Part shown: positions 6,408 through 10,771 of the stretch, in pieces | Layout: the number at the start of each line of letters is the position of its first letter | How positions within the stretch are numbered: the stretch's first letter is position 1 | NCBI GenBank assembly: GCA_018660305.1 | Contig: JABJKO010000279.1 | Coordinates: 1-10,771, forward strand | Direction: 5' to 3' | Length of the DNA stretch: 10,771 nucleotides | DNA from: Rhodospirillaceae bacterium | GTDB taxonomy: Bacteria; Pseudomonadota; Alphaproteobacteria; MPNO01; UBA2964 | Translations under genes and position numbers: made by a program | The notes under the pieces: model-generated | What the model saw: only the letters and a program-made list of their open reading frames with translations | Database searches by the model: none | What the model was told of the DNA's origin: nothing

Positions 6408-7057
6408 GATTTTTTGGTTCCCTGAGCCAGAGCGTAAAACGTCAATTTAAGGCCACGCTTTCCCTTGTGATCACGGCGATTATCACCCTTGCCCCCCTGG
6501 CGGCCGATGCCTCGCTGTCTGACGTACGGCGGCTTTTGGGCGGTCAATCGGTGATTTGCGCGACCTTCATACAGCAAAAATCCTTGAAGGCCCTGACGCG
6601 CCCGCTCACCTCAAACGGCCGTCTCATCTTCGTCGCGGGGAAAGGCGTCCTCTGGCAGGTTCAGGCCCCCTTCCCGGCCCGACTGCTGATCAAAAGAGAC
6701 GCCCTGATAAGATGGGGCGAAGATGGCGTCGCGCAGAAGGTCAATCTGGAGCAGACCCCGGTTTTCCGGGCACTCTCCCACATTTTTCTGGCTCTGTTTT
6801 CCGGCGATACCGACCAATTGACGGACATTTTCGATGTGGAGTCTCAATCGTCCCAATCGCAATGGCGTCTCACCCTGGTGCCCAAAACCGAAACTCTTTC
6901 CGCCATCATCGAGACGGTGCGCGCATCAGGCGGCCGGTTCGTCGAGGATTTGCTGATTGAAGAAAAACACGGCGACCGAACGTCCATCCGCTTCAGCGAC
7001 ATAGACGCGGTCTCATGCCAACTGGGAAAGGCGGAGAAGGGTTATTTTGCGCGGTAA
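6404..7057 (+). CDS. LolA-like periplasmic outer-membrane lipid/lipoprotein carrier
   Basis: A 217-residue LolA-family protein of the subgroup found in APE-type clusters. Such proteins are thought to ferry a lipidic product across the periplasm, by analogy with LolA carrying lipoproteins. Residues 1-36 form a signal peptide with a long basic n-region and likely cleavage after ADA. Family features are ATFIQQKSLKAL (53-64), the PLTSNGRLIFV strand and GVLWQVQAPFP (81-91), an FLALFSGDTDQL helix (128-139) and WRLTLVP (154-160). Cys52 and Cys205 are the only cysteines and could form a disulfide in the periplasm; this is inference. The start overlaps the previous stop by 4 nt (ATGA), and its 3' end overlaps the MMPL gene by 11 nt. 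It is not the housekeeping LolA, judging by context and the divergent core. Confidence 0.88.
   Translation: MRFFGSLSQSVKRQFKATLSLVITAIITLAPLAADASLSDVRRLLGGQSVICATFIQQKSLKALTRPLTSNGRLIFVAGKGVLWQVQAPFPARLLIKRDALIRWGEDGVAQKVNLEQTPVFRALSHIFLALFSGDTDQLTDIFDVESQSSQSQWRLTLVPKTETLSAIIETVRASGGRFVEDLLIEEKHGDRTSIRFSDIDAVSCQLGKAEKGYFAR
7033..7041 (+). promoter_or_regulatory. Ribosome binding site for TTG start of the MMPL gene
   Basis: The purine-rich GGAGAAGGG lies inside the end of the LolA-like gene, about 5-9 nt before TTG at 7047. The first in-frame ATG (7113) would remove most of the first TM helix, so this site supports the TTG start. Confidence 0.6.
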
Positions 7058-9416
7058 GATTTTCGCCATTTTCTGGGTTGTCGGCATATGCACGCTGTCC
7101 GGTTGGCTGATCATGGCCGGGTCGGGGAAACCACCCATCAATGCCGATCTCATGTCGCTCCTGCCGAAGGCGGAACGGGATCCGGTGGTCCGCGATGCCG
7201 TGACCCGCGTGAAACGGCGTTTCGAACGGCATGTGGTCCTGCTGGTCGGCGCAAAGGATAAGGAGACTGCCAAATCCGCCGTCACCCATGTTCACGGGCG
7301 TCTGGCCAAATCCGGACGGTTCCGCACGCTGCGCCTGAAACATGACCAGGAGCTGATCCGCCATGCGCTGTCGTTTTATTTCCCTTTGCGCTTTCAGCTC
7401 CTGAGCAACGGGGCACGGGACCAGCTGACGGCAGGGGACAAGGACGGGTTTCAGCGCGCCATTCTCAAGCGCTACTACAGCCCGAAGACAAGTTTTAATT
7501 CACAGTTGGTGGAAAAAGACCCACTGCTGCTGTTACCGCGGTTTCTCGACGAGCGGCGATCGGAAATGATCGGGCTCCCGGCGCTGGAAGACGGCTATTT
7601 GATCGTCAGAACAGCGGGCAAAATATATGTGCTCCTCATTGGCGAACTGGCCGAGTCGCCCTTTTCCTTTTCAGTCCAGCAACAGCTCATGCCGTTGCTG
7701 AATGGCCTGCGGACCGAGTTGCCCGCGAAATTCAAAGGTGCCGACTTTCTCCTTGCGGGCGTCCTGCCACATGCGGCCGCGGGGACGGATACGGCCCTTG
7801 ATGAAATGTCGACTGTCGGGCTGGGGTCCCTGCTCGGTATCGTCGCCATGCTGATCGTACTGTTCCGCTCATCGAGGCCATTTGTGCTGACCCTGATGTC
7901 CATCGGTCTCGGCTGCCTGGGCGGCTTCGCCGCGTGTCTGGCGGTATTCGGTGAAGTGCATCTTCTTTCCCTTGTATTCGGCGCCAGTCTGGTGGGCATT
8001 TCCGTCGATTATTCGCTTCATTATTTCTGTGAAAGGTTCCGGTTTGGCGCCCACTGGTCGCCTGCCGCCGCCCTCAATCATATCTTTCCCGGCATCACCC
8101 TCGGCCTGATCACCAGCGTGATTGGCTTCACCGGGCTGTTTTTCGCGCCCTTTCCCGGCATGCAGGGAATGGCCCTGTTTTCCAGTGTCGGGCTTTGTAT
8201 TGCCTATAGCTGCGTGGCGATCTGTTATCCGCCCTTCACGAACAATTTGTCCCCGCCGAAATATGACCAGCCGCTCAGTTGGGTACGCGCTTACGGCGAT
8301 CTGTGGCGCCGGCGGCCAACATGGCGTACGGGGCTCGTCCTATCGGTTCTGGCCATCATCGCAATCTTCGGTTGTCTCAGACTGGTGGCGAGTGACGATG
8401 TCCGCCTGCTCCAGACGCCGGACGCGGTGGTGATGGCCGAGGAAATGGAAACCCGAACGCTCATTGGCCGCAATCTCGCCAGCCAGTTCTTCCTGGTCGA
8501 AGGGCGTGACGACGAAGACTTTCTGATCCGCGGCGAAGCCCTGACCGGTAAATTGCGGTCTCTTCAGAAAACCGGCCAACTGTCCGGATACCGGGCTATC
8601 TCCGACTTCATCGCGTCACCGCAACGGCAGACAGGCAATCGCGCCCTCCTGAAAGACATTATTACCAGTGGGAACAACATTCTGGACCGCGTCGCACAGC
8701 GGATCGGCCTGCCAGACCGGACACGCGCGGACTATGTCGCCGCGTTCGAGCAAGCCGGCAGCGGCACACCGGCCAGCCTCGGGCAGTGGCTGGCCCACCC
8801 GGTTTCCGCGCCCCATCGCCATCTTTGGCTGGGCAAGACCGCGCGCGGAGTCATCGGCGTCGTCGGACTGCGGGGGGTGCATGACCTCGCCGCGCTCCAC
8901 GCTGTCGCGGATAGTGACAAGAGGCTCCATTTCGTCGACCCGGCCGGCGATATCTCCACCCTGTTCGGCCAGTACCGCCACCAGACCATCTGGCTCACGC
9001 TGATATCCTATGGACTGGTGCTGCTCATTCTCCTGGCGCGCTACGGTGTGCGGGGCGGGCTGCTGGTCATGGCGTCCCCGGTCATCGCAGCGGTGGCAAG
9101 CCTGAGCATGCTGGGCTTCCTGGGCGAATCCATAAGCCTGTTCAACATCATGGCGCTGCTTCTGGTGCTCGGGATCGGCGTCGATTATTCCCTGTTTTTC
9201 CGGGAAACCGGAACCGAAAGCCCGGCGACATTGCTTGCCATCGCCCTGTCCAGCCTTACGACCCTGCTGGCTTTTGGCCTCCTCGCCCTGTCGGCAACCA
9301 CCGCCATCCATGCGTTCGGCCTGACCATACTGGTCGGTATCCTGGTCGCTTTCTTTCTGTCTCCCATGGCCGGTTGGGGCCATGATTCCACCACCGAGGA
9401 CGGGCCCACGCCATGA
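7047..9416 (+). CDS. MMPL/RND-superfamily exporter
   Basis: A 789-residue inner-membrane exporter with two MMPL repeats. The topology is one TM (about 2-24), a periplasmic domain (25-255), five TMs (256-394), one TM (427-446), a second periplasmic domain (447-645), then five TMs (647-773), about 12 in total. Each half has the family proton-relay-type motif: GISVDYSLHYF with D321 and GIGVDYSLFF with D713. No third-domain fusion or truncation is visible; the length is normal for the APE-type exporters. Homologues are thought to use proton motive force to move hydrophobic lipids, polyenes or glycolipids out of the inner membrane. Translation starts at TTG 7047, 11 nt inside the LolA-like gene; the purine-rich site before it and the complete first TM support this. 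Its stop overlaps the DUF3261 start by 4 nt. Exchange with the LolA-like carrier is suggested by position. Confidence 0.93.
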   Translation: MRGKIFAIFWVVGICTLSGWLIMAGSGKPPINADLMSLLPKAERDPVVRDAVTRVKRRFERHVVLLVGAKDKETAKSAVTHVHGRLAKSGRFRTLRLKHDQELIRHALSFYFPLRFQLLSNGARDQLTAGDKDGFQRAILKRYYSPKTSFNSQLVEKDPLLLLPRFLDERRSEMIGLPALEDGYLIVRTAGKIYVLLIGELAESPFSFSVQQQLMPLLNGLRTELPAKFKGADFLLAGVLPHAAAGTDTALDEMSTVGLGSLLGIVAMLIVLFRSSRPFVLTLMSIGLGCLGGFAACLAVFGEVHLLSLVFGASLVGISVDYSLHYFCERFRFGAHWSPAAALNHIFPGITLGLITSVIGFTGLFFAPFPGMQGMALFSSVGLCIAYSCVAICYPPFTNNLSPPKYDQPLSWVRAYGDLWRRRPTWRTGLVLSVLAIIAIFGCLRLVASDDVRLLQTPDAVVMAEEMETRTLIGRNLASQFFLVEGRDDEDFLIRGEALTGKLRSLQKTGQLSGYRAISDFIASPQRQTGNRALLKDIITSGNNILDRVAQRIGLPDRTRADYVAAFEQAGSGTPASLGQWLAHPVSAPHRHLWLGKTARGVIGVVGLRGVHDLAALHAVADSDKRLHFVDPAGDISTLFGQYRHQTIWLTLISYGLVLLILLARYGVRGGLLVMASPVIAAVASLSMLGFLGESISLFNIMALLLVLGIGVDYSLFFRETGTESPATLLAIALSSLTTLLAFGLLALSATTAIHAFGLTILVGILVAFFLSPMAGWGHDSTTEDGPTP

Positions 9417-10006
9417 AGAAGCGCGGCTGGATCCTTATCCTCCTGCTGCTCACCGGCGCCTGTGCCGGCACGACGCAAGGCAATCCGCAGGGACCGCAAG
9501 GCCTGTCCCTGACCCCGAAAAGCTTTGGGGGCACTCTGTCCCTGAGCCAGTTGGTGACCGGCGACTTCGATGGGCGCACTTACAGAATGCGCTTCGAAAT
9601 CGACATCACCCCTGACCGCCTGGCGGTGGTGGCGCTGTCGCCGCTGGGTGTCACCCTGTTCACCCTGGTCCAGGAACAGGACAAACCGGCCCTGGTGACC
9701 AGAGGACAACAACCCATCGCCTTCGACCCAAGCCATATCCTGTTCGACCTCCATCTCACCTACTGGCCGCGCAAGGCCCTGCATGCCGCCCTGTCGCAAT
9801 TGTCACTGACCCTTTTCGAGAGCGACGACGGCTCCGTCAGAAGGGTGCAGGATCCCAATGGCAAAACGGTCACCGAGATCACCTATGGCCCCAAAGCCGT
9901 AACGCCCCGCTCCATCGTCATTCAACATTTCGATGTTCCTTACCGGCTGCGCATCAGGTCCCGTGACGTCGGGCCCCGCAAACAGGGAAAGGGGAAGCCG
10001 TTTTAA
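9413..10006 (+). CDS. DUF3261-type outer-membrane lipoprotein
   Basis: A 197-residue lipoprotein. The leader has KKR, a hydrophobic stretch and a good lipobox LTGAC (13-17), so Cys17 should be lipidated. Residue 18 is Ala, not Asp, which fits outer-membrane sorting. The mature domain shows the LSPLGVTLFTL strand (75-85), FDPSHILFDLHLTYWP (103-118) and a C-terminal IVIQHFDVPYRLRIR segment, the pattern I associate with DUF3261 proteins of APE clusters. Its LolB-like role, receiving a lipidic cargo from the LolA-like carrier and inserting it in the outer membrane, is inferred from the pairing with LolA and MMPL. The ATG overlaps the MMPL stop (ATGA). It is the last gene of the packed operon: the next gene starts 85 nt later, and no clear terminator hairpin or T-run is seen in that gap. 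Confidence 0.87.
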   Translation: MKKRGWILILLLLTGACAGTTQGNPQGPQGLSLTPKSFGGTLSLSQLVTGDFDGRTYRMRFEIDITPDRLAVVALSPLGVTLFTLVQEQDKPALVTRGQQPIAFDPSHILFDLHLTYWPRKALHAALSQLSLTLFESDDGSVRRVQDPNGKTVTEITYGPKAVTPRSIVIQHFDVPYRLRIRSRDVGPRKQGKGKPF

Positions 10007-10077
10007 GGCCGTGCAGTGGACGCCCGGATCAGCCCCGTTATACGATCGAGAAAGCACGCTCTTCGCAGCAGGAATCT

Positions 10078-10082
10078 AAGGA
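10078..10082 (+). promoter_or_regulatory. Ribosome binding site of the amidohydrolase gene
   Basis: AAGGA lies 9 nt before ATG 10092. It marks the start of the coding region that runs off the right edge and argues for independent translation, unlike the overlapping starts upstream. Confidence 0.6.
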
Positions 10083-10091
10083 AACAAACGG

Positions 10092-10771
10092 ATGAGTAAT
10101 GGCCCCTCGGGAATCGGATTTGTGGAATGTGAACTTCTGAGGTCGGCCTCCGATGACGGCGCCCATTCCGGCGAAGCCACACCGCACAGTCATGCCCAAC
10201 GCCGCGAAGTGGTGGTCAACGGCACAAGGGTCAGGACGGTGGATGTGCACGCCCATTGCGCGGTGCCGGCAGCTCTGGCGGTTCTCGGCAGGGATTGCGA
10301 AAAGGCGGAATTGCTGATGACCGACAATTCGGTGCGCATCGCCGCCATGGACGAACAGGGCATCGACGTATCGGCCCTCAGCATTAATCCCTACTGGTAT
10401 CACGCCGAACGGGACGAAGCGGCTGAACTGATCAAGGTCCAGAACGACGCATTGGCGGAAATTTGCGCCACCACCCCCGACCGGTTCGTCGCCTTCGCCA
10501 CAATCGCCCTGCAGCACCCGGAACTCGCGATCGAGCAGATCGCCTATGGGGTCAAGAATCTCGGCATGCGCGGCGTGAGTGTCGGCTGCGGTGTCGAAGG
10601 CCAGGAACTGGCCGATGAAAAATTTCATCCCGTCTGGGCCAAATGCGAGGAGCTGGATCTATTGGTCTTCATGCACCCGTCAGGCACCAAGGAGCTCGAG
10701 CCCAGCGGCCGGCTTGCCGGCAGCGGTGTCCTGACCAACACCATCGGCAATCCGCTGGAGACCACCATCGC
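10092..10771 (+). CDS. Amidohydrolase_2/ACMSD-family protein (3'-truncated by window edge)
   Basis: The first 226 codons of a metal-dependent amidohydrolase of the aminocarboxymuconate-semialdehyde decarboxylase (ACMSD) family, open to the window end. The N-terminal metal motif is VDVHAH (50-55, H53 and H55). SALSINPYWYH (94-104), QNDALAEICATTPDRFVAFATIALQ (117-141), GMRGVSVG and FMHPSG (H195, probable metal ligand) follow, then GNPLETTI, which in the family precedes the next helix. Members decarboxylate or hydrolyse aromatic-derived acids such as ACMS, resorcylates or carboxyvanillate; the substrate here cannot be told. An extra N-terminal stretch of about 45 residues, rich in His/Ser, precedes the usual family start. 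The next ATG in frame is at residue 76, past the metal motif, so the early start is likely correct unless a GTG at about residues 40-50 is used. It is on the same strand as the export operon but 85 nt away with its own AAGGA, so functional linkage is uncertain. Confidence 0.88.
   Translation, partial: MSNGPSGIGFVECELLRSASDDGAHSGEATPHSHAQRREVVVNGTRVRTVDVHAHCAVPAALAVLGRDCEKAELLMTDNSVRIAAMDEQGIDVSALSINPYWYHAERDEAAELIKVQNDALAEICATTPDRFVAFATIALQHPELAIEQIAYGVKNLGMRGVSVGCGVEGQELADEKFHPVWAKCEELDLLVFMHPSGTKELEPSGRLAGSGVLTNTIGNPLETTI

Noticed and set aside
8616..9383. 255-residue open frame on the minus strand opposite the MMPL gene
   Set aside because: Antisense shadow of a strongly supported MMPL coding region; the translation is rich in Gln/Gly/Arg/His with no domain pattern or plausible start site.
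9185..9799. 204-residue minus-strand open frame across the MMPL/DUF3261 junction
   Set aside because: It lies opposite two well-supported genes and has a low-complexity, Arg/Gly/Gln-rich translation.
10007..10091. Possible terminator or promoter between the DUF3261 gene and the amidohydrolase
   Set aside because: No hairpin with a T-run and no paired -35/-10 hexamers could be found in the 85 nt.

Overview
The window looks like part of a specialised lipid or polyene-type biosynthesis and export locus from a Gram-negative bacterium, most likely an alphaproteobacterium. It is moderately GC-rich and densely packed, and it encodes periplasmic and outer-membrane lipid-handling proteins (MlaC-like, LolA-like, two lipoproteins). 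The organism assignment is inferred from protein style and gene order; no rRNA or other taxonomic marker is present.

Left edge (1-1018, +): the 3' part of a FabF-like beta-ketoacyl-ACP synthase with a complete Cys-His-Lys-His active-site set. The gene begins before the window, so further type II fatty-acid-synthase-like genes may lie to the left. It converges, with a 16-nt gap, on a two-gene minus-strand unit (2383-1035): a MlaC/Ttg2-family periplasmic lipid-binding protein starting with TTG, then an unassigned lipoprotein.

Centre and right (2511-10006, +): a 127-bp divergent intergenic region is followed by seven tightly packed genes that look like one operon. They encode a small secreted or membrane protein with a YLDPGTGS motif, a two-domain SAM methyltransferase, a membrane-anchored alkaline-phosphatase-superfamily ('sulfatase-like') enzyme, a six-TM COG4648-type protein, a LolA-like carrier, a 12-TM MMPL/RND exporter (TTG start) and a DUF3261-type lipoprotein. 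Most junctions overlap (1, 4, 11 and 4 nt) or are only 6-10 nt apart.

The last four genes match the envelope/export cassette known from aryl polyene (APE) clusters, and the ketosynthase at the left edge also resembles APE-cluster enzymes. The unusual part is the small protein, methyltransferase and phospho- or sulfo-transferase-like trio fused to the front of that cassette, with a MlaC-like carrier next door. A reasonable model, which is inference, is that a FAS-II-like acyl or polyene product is made in the cytoplasm, modified at the membrane, and moved to the outer membrane by MMPL, LolA-like, MlaC-like and lipoprotein components.

Right edge (10092-10771, +): the 5' part of an amidohydrolase_2/ACMSD-family metal-dependent decarboxylase or hydrolase, separated by 85 nt. 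It runs off the window and probably belongs to a different transcription unit. I see no tRNA, rRNA, CRISPR, insertion sequence or convincing terminator.
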